A stretch of DNA of 49,201 nt. Source: Sphingomonas psychrolutea. GTDB taxonomy: Bacteria > Pseudomonadota > Alphaproteobacteria > Sphingomonadales > Sphingomonadaceae. Each line of letters begins with the position of its first letter. The stretch's first letter is position 1. The DNA lies in contig NZ_BMDW01000027.1 in assembly GCF_014636175.1 (NCBI RefSeq), positions 1-49,201 of the forward strand, given 5' to 3'. The notes beneath the pieces were generated by a model. It saw nothing but the letters and a program-made list of their open reading frames with translations. It made no database searches and was not told the origin of the DNA. Made by a program: the position numbers and the translations under genes. Of this stretch, positions 1 to 9,300 are shown in pieces.

Positions 1-2
1 AT

Positions 3-74
3 CCCACACGCAGGCACTCGACCTTGGGCTATCTCAGCCCCATGGACTTCGAGAAGCAGGCTCATGTAGTCTAA
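3..74 (+). pseudogene. IS3-family transposase, C-terminal end (cut by window edge)
   Basis: Frame 3 reads RRHSTLGYLSPMDFEKQ followed by AHVV and a TAA stop. This is the typical C-terminus of the DDE integrase (OrfB) of IS3-family elements, where an RxHSxLGYLSPxxFE motif closes the catalytic domain. Only 23 residues are inside the window, so it cannot be told whether the element is intact to the left. The bases just after the stop (about 77-103) probably hold the right terminal repeat of the element, but the partner end is not visible. Family assignment rests on the motif alone. Confidence 0.8.
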
Positions 75-100
75 CTTGGTGTCCATGGGACCGGCAGCAA

Positions 101-170
101 CTCACCCTCCCTCTCCCTTTGGGAGAGGGAGGGAGGAGCGAAGCGACGGAAGGGTGAGGGTGAGGGTGAC
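101..170. repeat. CT/GA-rich palindromic intergenic repeat
   Basis: CCCTCCCTCTCCC (105-117) and GGGAGAGGGAGGG (121-133) form a perfect 13-bp hairpin, followed by a GAGCGAAGCGACGGAAGGGTGAG segment that is nearly identical at about 14906-14930. It lies between the IS3 fragment and the end of the ferredoxin reductase gene. It belongs to the same loose family as the elements at 14877, 19584, 29884 and 45051. Confidence 0.8.
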
Positions 171-233
171 TGCGGTTGATCAAAAGCCAAACGAACGGAA
201 CGAGTGGGGAGTTACCCACACCCCCACACCGCC

Positions 234-1046
234 TCACCCCACGAAGGCACGCTCCACCACGAATTGCCCCGGATTGCTCCGCGTCCCCTCGCGCAATCCC
301 GCGGCCTCCAGGATTTCGATCATCTCGCGGTTGAAATCGATCGAGCCGCAGATCATCCAGCGCGTCGTGCTCAGATCGCCCTCGGGCAGACCGACATCGG
401 CGGCGAAGCGGCCGTCGCGGATGCGGTCGGTGACGCGGCCCTGGCGGTGGAAACTGCCGCGCGTCACGGTCGGATAATAGGTAAAGCGATCCGTGAGCAG
501 CTCGCCGAAAATCTCGTCGGTGCGAATGTCTTCCTCGAGCAGCGAGTGGTACGCGAGCTCTTCGGCCTGCCGCACGGTGTGCGCGATCACGATATGGCCG
601 AAGCGCTCATGCGTGTCGGGCTCGCGCAGCACCGACAGGAACGGCGCGAGGCCGGTGCCGGTGCCGATCATCAGCAAATGCGCGCCGGGCTCCAGCGCGT
701 CGGGGACAAGCGTGCCGGTGGGTTTACGCCCGAGCAGGATGTGATCGCCGACTTGCAGATGCTGGAGCCGTGAGGTGAGCGGGCCGTCCTTCACCTTGAC
801 CGAGAAGAATTCGAGATGGTCCTCCCACGCCGGGCTGACGATCGAGTAAGCGCGCATCAGCGGCTTGCCCTCGGGCGTGCCGAGCCCGATCATGATGAAT
901 TCGCCCGAGACGAAGCGGAAGCTTTGCGGGCGTTCGATGCGGAAGCTGAACAGCGTCTCGGTCCAATGGTGGACCCAGGTCACCTTCGGGCAGAACAAGT
1001 CCTTGGCTTCGGCAATCGCCTGAATGTTAACGTTGATATCGGTCAT
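234..1046 (-). CDS. fpr: Ferredoxin/flavodoxin--NADP+ reductase
   Basis: This FAD enzyme moves electrons between NADPH and ferredoxin or flavodoxin in the cytosol and is often tied to oxidative-stress defence and Fe-S repair. The FAD-binding RAYS motif lies at residues 65-68, the NADP-binding GTGTGLAPF loop at about 128-136, and the late MICGSIDFN segment and the aromatic C-terminal tail fit bacterial FPRs. At 270 residues it is slightly longer than E. coli Fpr (248). The ATG at 1046 has an AAGGTG ribosome site. It is the last gene of the mutY-hydrolase-nudC-fpr operon, 18 bases after nudC. Identification is firm; the redox partner is not known from sequence. Confidence 0.93.
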   Translation of the reverse strand: MTDINVNIQAIAEAKDLFCPKVTWVHHWTETLFSFRIERPQSFRFVSGEFIMIGLGTPEGKPLMRAYSIVSPAWEDHLEFFSVKVKDGPLTSRLQHLQVGDHILLGRKPTGTLVPDALEPGAHLLMIGTGTGLAPFLSVLREPDTHERFGHIVIAHTVRQAEELAYHSLLEEDIRTDEIFGELLTDRFTYYPTVTRGSFHRQGRVTDRIRDGRFAADVGLPEGDLSTTRWMICGSIDFNREMIEILEAAGLREGTRSNPGQFVVERAFVG

Positions 1047-1064
1047 TCGTGCACCTTTTCGGGC

Positions 1065-1940
1065 TTAGTCTGGCCCCGCGGCCCACGCCGTTAGCAAGGT
1101 ATGCGCGATTGCATAAGGGGGTGGCGGCAGGAACGGGCCGTCTTCCCCCGCCAGAACCGCGCGCACGACAGCGCGTTCCACCCAGATCGCATCTTCCAGT
1201 TCATGCGTGTCGAGCGTGATCGTGTCGTCCTCGGCCATGCCGACACACGCGATCATCAGCGAGGAGGGGAAGGGCCAGGGCTGGCTGGCGATGTAGCGCA
1301 CGTCGCGCACGCGCACGCCCGCTTCCTCCATGATCTCGCGCGCGACGGCTTCCTCGATCGATTCGCCGGGTTCGAGGAACCCCGCAAGCGCGGAATAGCG
1401 GCGCGGTGGGAAGGCGGGCTGGCGGCCCAGCAGCGCGCGACCGTCATGTTCGGCGAGCATGATGACGACCGGGTCGACGCGCGGGAAATGCTCGGCCTGG
1501 CAATTCGGGCAGTTGCGGCCCCATCCGGCGCGGAACATCGCGGTCTGGTGCCCGCAATTGGCGCAAAACTGGTGGCGGCTGTGCCAGTCGAGCACGCTGC
1601 GCGCCGCGGCATAGGTCGCTGCTTCGCCGGGTGCGAAGGCATCGAGCATCCCGAACAGCCGCATCGACCGCCCCGCCGGCGCGCGCATCCCCGGCGTGTA
1701 AGCGGCAAAATGCGGGCGCTTCGACTCGTCGAGCCCGAGCAGGACGAGTTCGGCATCGTCGGGCGCATCGGCGAGCGTGGTCCAGCCGAGCAGGCCGTCG
1801 CCGGTCAGCTCGGGCATGAACGCGTCGAGTTTCAACAGCCGTGCGCGCCAGTCGCCCTGCGCCGCCGCGAGCGCGTCGGCATTATGGCGCAGCGTGTCGG
1901 CACGATCGAGCATGCCGCCGGTAAAGCCAGGGGCGATCAC
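1065..1940 (-). CDS. nudC: NAD(H) diphosphatase (NudC-type Nudix hydrolase)
   Basis: NudC hydrolyses NADH to NMNH and AMP and also removes NAD caps from RNA. A zinc ribbon (CANC at about 126-129, CPNC at 144-147) precedes a full Nudix box (GFLEPGESIEEAVAREIMEEAG, about 187-208). The family-specific SQPWPFPSS motif follows at about 219-227, so the family is certain. The frame is open further upstream, but the GTG at 1940 overlaps the TGA of the upstream hydrolase as GTGA, which indicates translational coupling; I use it rather than the longer ORF. The product is 291 residues. It is third in the mutY operon. Confidence 0.93.
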   Translation of the reverse strand: MIAPGFTGGMLDRADTLRHNADALAAAQGDWRARLLKLDAFMPELTGDGLLGWTTLADAPDDAELVLLGLDESKRPHFAAYTPGMRAPAGRSMRLFGMLDAFAPGEAATYAAARSVLDWHSRHQFCANCGHQTAMFRAGWGRNCPNCQAEHFPRVDPVVIMLAEHDGRALLGRQPAFPPRRYSALAGFLEPGESIEEAVAREIMEEAGVRVRDVRYIASQPWPFPSSLMIACVGMAEDDTITLDTHELEDAIWVERAVVRAVLAGEDGPFLPPPPYAIAHTLLTAWAAGPD

Positions 1941-3259
1941 TTGGCGCGCGCGGCGTCGGTCAGCAGCGCAGCCATGGTTTGCTTGAGCACCGGATATTTC
2001 TCGCCCGGGAAGTAATTGACCATGATCGTGCCGCGCGTCCTGGTGATCGGGTTGACCCACGCCTTCGATCCGGCCGCCCCGCCCCAGGCATAGGTGCCCT
2101 TGGGCGCGCCGCCGGGCGAATCCGCGAGCACGACCGATCCGCCCGCGCCGAACCCGGTCGTGCCGTTGGACGATCCCTGATTGGTGTAGCTGACACCCGT
2201 TGGCAGCAGGTTGGACATCATCAGCTCGGCGGTTTGTGGCTTCATGACGCGGACGCGGCCAATGCTGCCCTTGTTCTGCAGCATGTGCAGGAAACGATCA
2301 TAGTCGCGCGCCGACATCACCAGACCGGCACCGCCATAGGGAAAGGTCGGCGGCTGGAGCCAGACCGAGGTCGCGCCGGGATCGAGCGCGACGCGGCGAT
2401 CGGAGAGCAGCGTATAATTGGTGGCAAGCCGCGCCGCGTCGCGCTGCGGCACTGTCCAGAAGCTCGAGCGCAGCTGGAGCGGATCGAAGATATGCCGCTG
2501 GACGAAGCGGTCGAAGGGCTCGCCGCTGGCGACCTCGATCACCCGGCCCATGATGTCGAGGCCGATCGAATAGCTCCACACCGTCCCCGGTTCGGCAATA
2601 AGCGGTTGCGCGGCGACTGCCTTGGCGAAGGCTTCGAGCGAGCGGGGGCGCAGTGGGCGGGCCTGTGCCTCGCTCGCCGCGTCCGACATCGCCGGGACCA
2701 GCCCGAGCCGGAGATACTCCTTGTCGACCGGTCGGCTGAAGATCGGCGCATAGGCCAGCCCGGCAGTATGCGTCAGCAGGTTGCGGATCAGGATCGGGTG
2801 CGTCGCGGGGTGGCTGGCAAGCCCGGTCGGGCCATCGACGACGCGCATATGTTTGAATTCTGGAATGTATTTCGACACTGGATCATCAAGGCCGATCTTG
2901 CCCTGTTCGATCAGGATCATCGCCGCGGTCGCAGTGACGGGCTTGGTCATCGAATAGACGCGCCACAGGCTGTCGGGCCCGGCGGCTGGCGCGTCGGGTG
3001 TGTCGCTGATCTTGCCCGCGCCGACGAACTGGGTCGGGAAATCGCCGACGCCGAAGCCGCCGACGATGCCCGGCATCTTGTCGGTTGCAACGTAGGAGTC
3101 GAACAGCGCCTGCGTCGCGGGCAGGGTGCGCGATTTGGCTGGAGCCGCAACGGGTGCGGGCGACGACACTTCCTGTCGTACGGCCTGGCCGGCGAGCGCG
3201 GTGCCGGCGAGCAACACGGCGAATGCGGTGGTCGAAAAGACGTGCCGGAAGATCTTCAT
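1937..3259 (-). CDS. Secreted serine hydrolase, beta-lactamase/esterase VIII-like
   Basis: This is a penicillin-binding-protein-like serine hydrolase of the class C beta-lactamase fold (COG1680). An N-terminal signal peptide (residues 1-24, cut near ALA-GQ) points to export. The nucleophile motif SMTK (S103-K106) is clear and a YSI variant of the Tyr-x-Asn motif lies near residue 229. A late GGAAG segment may take the KTG place. The lack of a canonical YxN and KTG suggests an esterase or peptidase rather than an antibiotic-hydrolysing enzyme, but substrate cannot be read. Start ATG overlaps the mutY stop as ATGA, and the stop overlaps nudC. Its presence between two nucleotide-hygiene genes is unexplained. 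Confidence 0.85.
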   Translation of the reverse strand: MKIFRHVFSTTAFAVLLAGTALAGQAVRQEVSSPAPVAAPAKSRTLPATQALFDSYVATDKMPGIVGGFGVGDFPTQFVGAGKISDTPDAPAAGPDSLWRVYSMTKPVTATAAMILIEQGKIGLDDPVSKYIPEFKHMRVVDGPTGLASHPATHPILIRNLLTHTAGLAYAPIFSRPVDKEYLRLGLVPAMSDAASEAQARPLRPRSLEAFAKAVAAQPLIAEPGTVWSYSIGLDIMGRVIEVASGEPFDRFVQRHIFDPLQLRSSFWTVPQRDAARLATNYTLLSDRRVALDPGATSVWLQPPTFPYGGAGLVMSARDYDRFLHMLQNKGSIGRVRVMKPQTAELMMSNLLPTGVSYTNQGSSNGTTGFGAGGSVVLADSPGGAPKGTYAWGGAAGSKAWVNPITRTRGTIMVNYFPGEKYPVLKQTMAALLTDAARAK

Positions 3260-4305
3260 GTCGCTCTCCTGATCGCTGCCGCCGCCTTGGCGAAAACGCT
3301 AGGCAGCCCGACCGAGTCGAGCTCGGTTACGGGCCACCATGCCCCGACCGCGACATGCCCATCTGCGCGCGCGACCGCAAGCGCGAGTTCGAGGCGGAAG
3401 TGCGTGAAGACGTGTGCGACGGTGCCGGGCAGCATCTGCCACTCGGCGGGGAAGGGCGGATCGGCGAGGCCGGGCGGCGCGTCGGCCCACGGCCCGGTCG
3501 GCAGCGCGCGCATCCCGCCGAGCAGCCCGCGCGGCGGGCGGGTGACGAGCAGGACCTTGCCCGCATCCTCCGCCCAAAAGATCGTGCCGTAGCGTTGTGG
3601 CTTGATCGGCTTTGCGCGTTTGACCGGAAAGCCTTCGGGGTTGCCCGCGCGGTAGGCGGCACATCCCGCCGAGAGCGGGCAGGCGAGACAATGGGGAGCG
3701 CGCGGGGTGCAGATCGACGACCCCAAATCCATCATCGCTTGCGCGAAATCCCCGGCGCGCAAGTCCGGCGTGATCGTGTCGGTTGCCGCGCGCAAGGCGG
3801 GCATTGCGGCGGGAAGCGGTTGTTCAAGTGCGAACAGCCGCGCAACGACGCGCGCGACATTGGCATCGACCACCACCGCACGCTCCCCAAAGGCGATCGC
3901 GGCGATGGCGGCGGCGGTGTAGGCGCCGACGCCGGGGAGCTCGCGCAGGCCTTCCTCGGTATTCGGGAAGCCGCCACGCTCAACCACGGAGCGCGCGCAG
4001 GCGTGGAGATTGCGGGCGCGAGCATAGTAACCGAGCCCCGCCCAGGCCGCCATCAGATCGGCCTCGGGTGCCGCTGCGAGTGCTTCGACACTCGGCCAGC
4101 GCGCGACGAACGCGGCGAAGCGCGGGGTCACCGCGGCGACGGTGGTTTGCTGGAGCATGATCTCCGATAGCCACACGCGGTACGGGTCGGGCGCGTTACT
4201 CCCGGGGGCGGCACGCCACGGCAGCGCGCGCGCGTGCGCATCATACCAGGAGAGTAGAGCGTCGGCTGTTTTGGGGGCGATTTCGGATGGGCGCTTGGCG
4301 GACAC
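3256..4305 (-). CDS. mutY: A/G-specific adenine DNA glycosylase
   Basis: MutY removes adenine mispaired with 8-oxoguanine. Visible features are the helix-hairpin-helix LPGVGAYTAAAI followed by VVVDANV, which carries the catalytic aspartate, the SEIMLQQTTV segment with the catalytic glutamate, and the 4Fe-4S cysteines in CTPRAPHCLACPLSAGC. A C-terminal Nudix-like domain that recognises 8-oxoG is present, giving the usual length of about 350. The start is GTG at 4305. It heads the operon with the serine hydrolase, nudC and fpr and is divergent from the DUF721 gene with almost no gap, so the two promoters must overlap the coding ends. Confidence 0.96.
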   Translation of the reverse strand: MSAKRPSEIAPKTADALLSWYDAHARALPWRAAPGSNAPDPYRVWLSEIMLQQTTVAAVTPRFAAFVARWPSVEALAAAPEADLMAAWAGLGYYARARNLHACARSVVERGGFPNTEEGLRELPGVGAYTAAAIAAIAFGERAVVVDANVARVVARLFALEQPLPAAMPALRAATDTITPDLRAGDFAQAMMDLGSSICTPRAPHCLACPLSAGCAAYRAGNPEGFPVKRAKPIKPQRYGTIFWAEDAGKVLLVTRPPRGLLGGMRALPTGPWADAPPGLADPPFPAEWQMLPGTVAHVFTHFRLELALAVARADGHVAVGAWWPVTELDSVGLPSVFAKAAAAIRRAT

Positions 4306-4319
4306 GCCTCGCCTATGGC

Positions 4320-4856
4320 ATGGACGCAGCGATGAGCAAACGCGGCCCCTCCGCCCCCCCGATGGAAAAGCCGCGCGGCGGGCGTGCGCGCTCGGTCGCG
4401 GAGCTGCTGCCCGATGCCGGGCGCGCCGCGTTCCGCCGCTTCGGCTTCGTGCAAAGCGCGGTGGTCAGCCGCTGGGGCGAGATCGTCGGGCCGCGCTATG
4501 CCGGGGTGTCGACGCCCGAATCGATCCGGTTCCCGCATGGGGAGCGGACCGGGGGGACGCTCAATCTTGTGGTGCGCGGGGCGCATGCGACGATGATGCA
4601 GCATATTGCGCCCGAAGTGATCGAACGCGTCAACCGCTTCTTCGGCTATGCCGCGGTGGCCAAAGTGCAGATCCGCCAGGGCGACGTGCCGGTCCCTGCG
4701 CCGCGCGCCGCGCCGCCATCGCTCCGGCCAGTCCCGGTCGAGCTCGGCGCGAGCTTGCGCACGATTGCCGATCCGGAATTGAAGGCAGTGCTCGAAGCGC
4801 TTGCGGCAGGCGTGGCGGCGACACGTGGCGCCCCGGTGATGGGAGTGGATGAATGA
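4320..4856 (+). CDS. DUF721 (DciA-like) protein
   Basis: The DUF721 domain covers roughly residues 25-110 (VAELLPDAGRAAFRRFGF, then WGEIVGPRYA and VRGAHATMMQHIAPEVIERVN). DUF721 includes DciA, the ancestral bacterial loader or operator of the replicative helicase DnaB, found in genomes without DnaC, but many members are untested. The C-terminal third is Pro/Ala-rich. Possible starts are ATG 4320 or 4332; an earlier one at 4287 would overlap divergent mutY and is less likely. The stop overlaps the next gene as ATGA, so it is cotranslated with the DsbA-like gene. Confidence 0.8.
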   Translation: MDAAMSKRGPSAPPMEKPRGGRARSVAELLPDAGRAAFRRFGFVQSAVVSRWGEIVGPRYAGVSTPESIRFPHGERTGGTLNLVVRGAHATMMQHIAPEVIERVNRFFGYAAVAKVQIRQGDVPVPAPRAAPPSLRPVPVELGASLRTIADPELKAVLEALAAGVAATRGAPVMGVDE

Positions 4857-5581
4857 AGCGGCTTGTGACGGCGATCTTTGCGGCGGCGATCCTGGCGGTT
4901 CCGGCGGCACACGCCGCGCCGGTTAAGAAGGCGGCACCCGCAAAGCGTGCCACGGCGCGGCCCGACTGGGTCCAAACCGTTGTGCGCACGCCTGAAGGCG
5001 GGATGCGGATGGGCAATCCGGCGGCCAAGGTAAAGCTGATCGAATATGGTGCGCGGACGTGCCCGACGTGTGCGGCGTTCACCCTGGGCGGCGTGCCATC
5101 GCTGACCAAGAGCTATGTCGCGACCGGGCAAGTTTCCTACGAATTCCGCGATTATCCGATCCATGGCGCGATCGATCTCGCGCCGATCCTGCTCGGTCGC
5201 TGCGTGCCGGGCCGCGCGTTTTTCCCGTTGCTCGAGACGATGATGGCGAATCAGCGCGCGCTGATTGGCCGCCCCGACGAGATTCCGCAGGCCAAGCAGG
5301 AGGAATTGCAGAAACTGCCGCCCAATGCGGTCGCGGCGTATCTCGGCAAATTCTATGGCTATACCGATTTCATCGTGAAGGCGGGCTTGCCGGTCGCGCG
5401 CGCGAAGGCGTGCCTTGCCGATCGCAAGGCGCTGGATGCGATCGTCGCGCAGACCGCCGCGGCCAACAAAGCCTATACCATTCCCGGTACCCCGACCTTT
5501 ATCGTCAACGGCGTCGTCGCTGACAAGGTGGCCGACTGGACCGGGCTGGAGCCGGTGCTGCGCGCCGCGGGTGCGAAATAA
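4853..5581 (+). CDS. Periplasmic DsbA-family thiol:disulfide oxidoreductase
   Basis: A cleavable signal peptide (1-21, AHA-AP) is followed by a thioredoxin fold with the active site C70-P-T-C73 and the cis-proline loop GTPTF near the C-terminus. The spacing fits the Thioredoxin_4/DsbA family (DsbG/BdbD-like), which forms or repairs disulfides in exported proteins. An alternative role in Fe-S or c-type cytochrome assembly cannot be excluded. Next to it is a lipoprotein paralogue with the same architecture. The ATG overlaps the DUF721 stop by four bases. Confidence 0.88.
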   Translation: MKRLVTAIFAAAILAVPAAHAAPVKKAAPAKRATARPDWVQTVVRTPEGGMRMGNPAAKVKLIEYGARTCPTCAAFTLGGVPSLTKSYVATGQVSYEFRDYPIHGAIDLAPILLGRCVPGRAFFPLLETMMANQRALIGRPDEIPQAKQEELQKLPPNAVAAYLGKFYGYTDFIVKAGLPVARAKACLADRKALDAIVAQTAAANKAYTIPGTPTFIVNGVVADKVADWTGLEPVLRAAGAK

Positions 5582-5606
5582 CCTTTCTGTCTGGAGTGAG
5601 CTTGCC

Positions 5607-6350
5607 ATGAAACTGTCCTTCCCCGTCGTCCTGCTGGCTGCCGTCGCGCTCGCATCGTGCGGCAGCGGCAACACTGGCGGCAACGTCGTCGCCTCTGCGC
5701 CGGTCGCGGCCAAAGCGGCACCCGCGGGCAAGAATTGGATCGAGACCGTCGTCAAGACGCCTGACTACGGATTTCGCATGGGTAACCCCGATGCGCCGCT
5801 CAAGCTGGTCGAATATGGATCGCGCGCGTGCCCGGCCTGTGCGGCCTTCGATGCCGAGGGCTTTCCAAAGTTGAAGGAACAATATGTCGCGACGGGCAAG
5901 GTGTCCTACGAGTTTCGCGAGTATCCGATCCATGGGGCGCTGGATCTCGCACCGATCCTGCTGGGGCGTTGCGTGAGTGAATCGGCCTTTTTCCCGGTGC
6001 TTGACCAGATGATGGCGAATCAGCCGACGCTGCTCGCCAACGAACGCGACGTTTCCACGCGGGTCCAGGCGATGCAGGGTGCAACACCCGCCGCGATCGC
6101 CACGGCCTATGCCGAAGGGCTGGGCTATCTCGATTTCGTGAAGCAGCGCGGCGTGCCCGAGGCGAAGGCACGGGCGTGCCTGAATGACGCGGCCGAGCTC
6201 GAAGCGCTGACCAAATCGACCGAAAAGGCGAACACCGACTATAAGGTCGCCAGCACCCCGACCTTCGTGCTGAACGGTACGCCGGTCGTGCTCGGGCCCG
6301 GGGACGTCTGGCCGCAGATCGACTCGGTGCTCAAGCGCTCCGGCGGCTGA
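5607..6350 (+). CDS. DsbA-family lipoprotein, paralogue of the preceding gene
   Basis: The ATG at 5607 gives a short hydrophobic leader ending in a lipobox, LASC, with the lipidated Cys at residue 18. The active site is C75-P-A-C78 and the cis-proline loop is STPTF. It aligns with the upstream protein through the whole domain (both share segments like YEFR-YPIHGA-DLAPILLGRC), so the pair arose by tandem duplication. The different CxxC dipeptide (PT versus PA) and different anchoring (soluble versus membrane) suggest divided roles. The frame is open further upstream but the extra residues lie inside the previous gene and are rejected. Confidence 0.88.
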   Translation: MKLSFPVVLLAAVALASCGSGNTGGNVVASAPVAAKAAPAGKNWIETVVKTPDYGFRMGNPDAPLKLVEYGSRACPACAAFDAEGFPKLKEQYVATGKVSYEFREYPIHGALDLAPILLGRCVSESAFFPVLDQMMANQPTLLANERDVSTRVQAMQGATPAAIATAYAEGLGYLDFVKQRGVPEAKARACLNDAAELEALTKSTEKANTDYKVASTPTFVLNGTPVVLGPGDVWPQIDSVLKRSGG

Positions 6351-6383
6351 GCCGGGAACCCGGGGGACGAGGGGGCCTGACGC

Positions 6384-9300
6384 GTGCAAATCAAACGGCT
6401 GCGATTGTCGGGGTTCAAGAGCTTCGTCGACGCGGCTGACTTGCGGATCGAGCCGGGGCTGACTGGGATCGTCGGGCCCAACGGCTGCGGCAAATCCAAT
6501 CTGCTCGAAGCGCTGCGCTGGACGATGGGGGAAACCTCGGCCAAGTCGATGCGTGGTGCCGGCATGGACGATGTCATCTTCGCGGGCACCGGCACCCGGC
6601 CCGCGCGCGATTTCGCCGAAGTTTCGATGCTGATCGAGGCGGCGGGGCAAGAAAGCGAAATCGTCCGCCGGATCGAACGCGGCGCGGGCTCGGCGTACCG
6701 GATCGACGGGCGCGACGTGCGCGCGAAGGATGTGGCGTTGCTGTTCGCCGATTCGGCGACCGGCGCGCATTCCCCCGCGTTGGTCAGCCAGGGGCGGATC
6801 GGCGCGATCATCTCCGCCAAACCGGCCGAACGCCGCGCGATGCTTGAGGAAGCCGCCGGGATCGCCGGGCTCCACGTCCGCCGCCGCGATGCCGAGCAGA
6901 AATTGCGCGCGACCGAAGTCAATCTCACCCGCCTCGACGAGCTTATTGCGGATCAGGATGCGCGCGCCAATGCGCTCCGGCGGCAAGCGCGGCAGGCCGA
7001 GCGCTATCGTGCGCTGTCCGATCAGATTCGCGTGGCGGAGGCGCGGTTGATCTTCGCGCGCTGGCGCGATGCGCAAGCCGCCGCCGATGCGGCCAAAGCG
7101 GACGCGGCGCTGTGCGAGACGCGCGTGAGCGCCGCCGCCGAGGCGCAACGCGCGGCGGCGGCGCATGCCTTGGCGGGGACCGAGGCGCTGGCGGCGGCGC
7201 GTGGGCACGCGCAGGCCTTGCGCGAAGCGGCGAGCGAGGCGGGGCATCGACTTGGCGGCTTACGCGCTGAGCAAGCAACGGCGGCACGGCGCGTGACCGA
7301 AGTGGCGGCGGCGCGCGTGCGGCTGGCCGAGGACCGCGCGCGCGAAGGGTCGCTCGCCAGCGATGCCGCCGAGGCGATTGCGCGGCTGGCGGAGGAGACC
7401 AAGGCGCTGGAGGCACGGCTGGCCGAAGCGGTCGCGCGCGTGCCCGACCTGGAGGCGCGGCTGAGTGCGGCCGAGCGCGCCGGGCGTGATGCCGAAGTTG
7501 GGCTGGCCCAAGCGCTTGGGCTCCAAGCGACCGAGGCGGCCGATGCGCGCGTGGCCGAGGCGGCGCTGGCGGCGGCGCGGGTGCGGGCGGAACGCAGCGC
7601 GCGCGATCTGGCGCGGGTGACGGCGGAGGTCGCGGCGCTGGGCGACGCGGCACCGTTGCTGGCCGGGCGCGCGGCAGCCGTAGCAGCGCGGGCGCGGGCC
7701 TTGCGCGAGATTGAGGATGCGCGCGCTGCGCTGACCCGCGCCGATGCGGACGAACGCGGCGCGATCGACCAGCGCGACCGCGCGCAAGCCGCGCGCGCGA
7801 CCGCGCATGCCGATCTGTCGGCGCTCGACAGCGAAGCGGCGGCGTTGACCAAGGCGACGCGGCGCGAGGGTCGCGAACGGCTGCTCGATCAGCTCCGGCC
7901 CGATCCCGGCTATGAGCGCGCTTTGGCGGCGGCGCTGGGCGACGATCTTGAAGCTGGGCTCGATCCGGCGGGCGAGCGCTTTTGGGCGGGGGCGGATGTC
8001 GCGCCGGGCGATCCGGATGCGCCCGATGGGACGGTTGCGCTCGCGCGGCATGTCGCGGCACCCCCGGCGCTCGCGCGGCGGCTCGCGCAGATTTTCGTCG
8101 GCGACACGGATGAGGGTGTCGCACTCGCGGTCGGGCAACGGCTGGTGACGATGGCGGGCGTGCTGCGGCGCTGGGATGGCTATGTCGCCAAATCGGGCGG
8201 CGCGGCGGCGGCCGAGCGGCTCGAGCGGATCAACCGGCTGCGCGCGATCGAAGCGCTGCGGCCAGCGGCGGTCGCGGCGGTCACGGCGGCGGATGGTGAA
8301 CTCGTCCGGATCGATACGGCGATCGCCGCCGCGCGCGCGGCGGCGCTGGCGGCGCGGCGGTCGCTGGAACAGGCCGAAGCTGCGGCACGCGACGCAGCGC
8401 GCTCCGAAGATCGCGCGACCGCCGCGATCGAGCGGATCGAGGCACAGCGCGCCGATCTTGCGGCACGCCACCAACGCACCGTCGCCGAACAGGACGAAGC
8501 CACGTCCGAAGTCGCACGCGCCGCGGCGGCGCAAGCGGCGCTTCCCGATGGCAGCGCGACGCGCACGCGGGTGCAGGCGCTGTCGGGCGAAGCCGATGCG
8601 CGGCGCACCGCAATCGCCACCGCGCGCGCCGAGCGGGTGGGCCTCGACCGCGACGTGGGTGCCGCGCGCGAGCGGCTGGCGGGGATGGCGGCGGAGGCGA
8701 AGGGCTGGCGCACCCGCGCGGGCGAGGCGGCGCGGCGCATCGCCGAGATGGACACGCGCGACGGCGATCTGGCGCGCGAGGCGGCGACGCTGGCGGGGCG
8801 GCCCGAGGCGCTGGCGGCGGAGATTGTCGGGCTCGAAGCATCGCATGCGACCGCGCGTGCCGCGGCCGACGCGGCGGCGGTGGCCGAGCGCGCCGCTGAG
8901 ACCGCGCTGCGCCAGGCCGAGACGGTCGCCTCCGCCGCCGGCGAAGCGCTGGCGCAAGCACGCGAAGCGCGCGCCGGGGCGGCAGCGCGCGCGGAAAATC
9001 AGGAATTGCGTCGGGTCGAGATGAACCGCCTGTCGGGCGAGCGCTTCCAATGTCCCTCGATTTTGCTGCCCGAGCGCGTCGGTTTCGACGCGGTGCGGGT
9101 GCGCGAGCCGGGCGAGGAATCGGCGAATCACGATAAATTGCTGGTCGACCGCGAGCGGATCGGCCCGGTCAATCTCGTCGCCGAAACCGAACTCGCCGAA
9201 CTTGAGGCGGCCAGCATCGGCAATGCCGCCGAGCGCGAGGAATTGGGGCTGGCGGTCAACCGGTTGCGCGGCGCGATCGGCACGCTCAACCGCGAGGGGC

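Noticed and set aside
1979..3592. 537-codon open frame antisense to the serine hydrolase
   Set aside because: A GC-rich shadow frame with Arg/Asp/His-rich composition and no domain; the opposite strand has a clear gene.
7260..9131. 623-codon open frame antisense to smc
   Set aside because: Shadow of the coiled-coil codons; smc motifs are intact on the plus strand.
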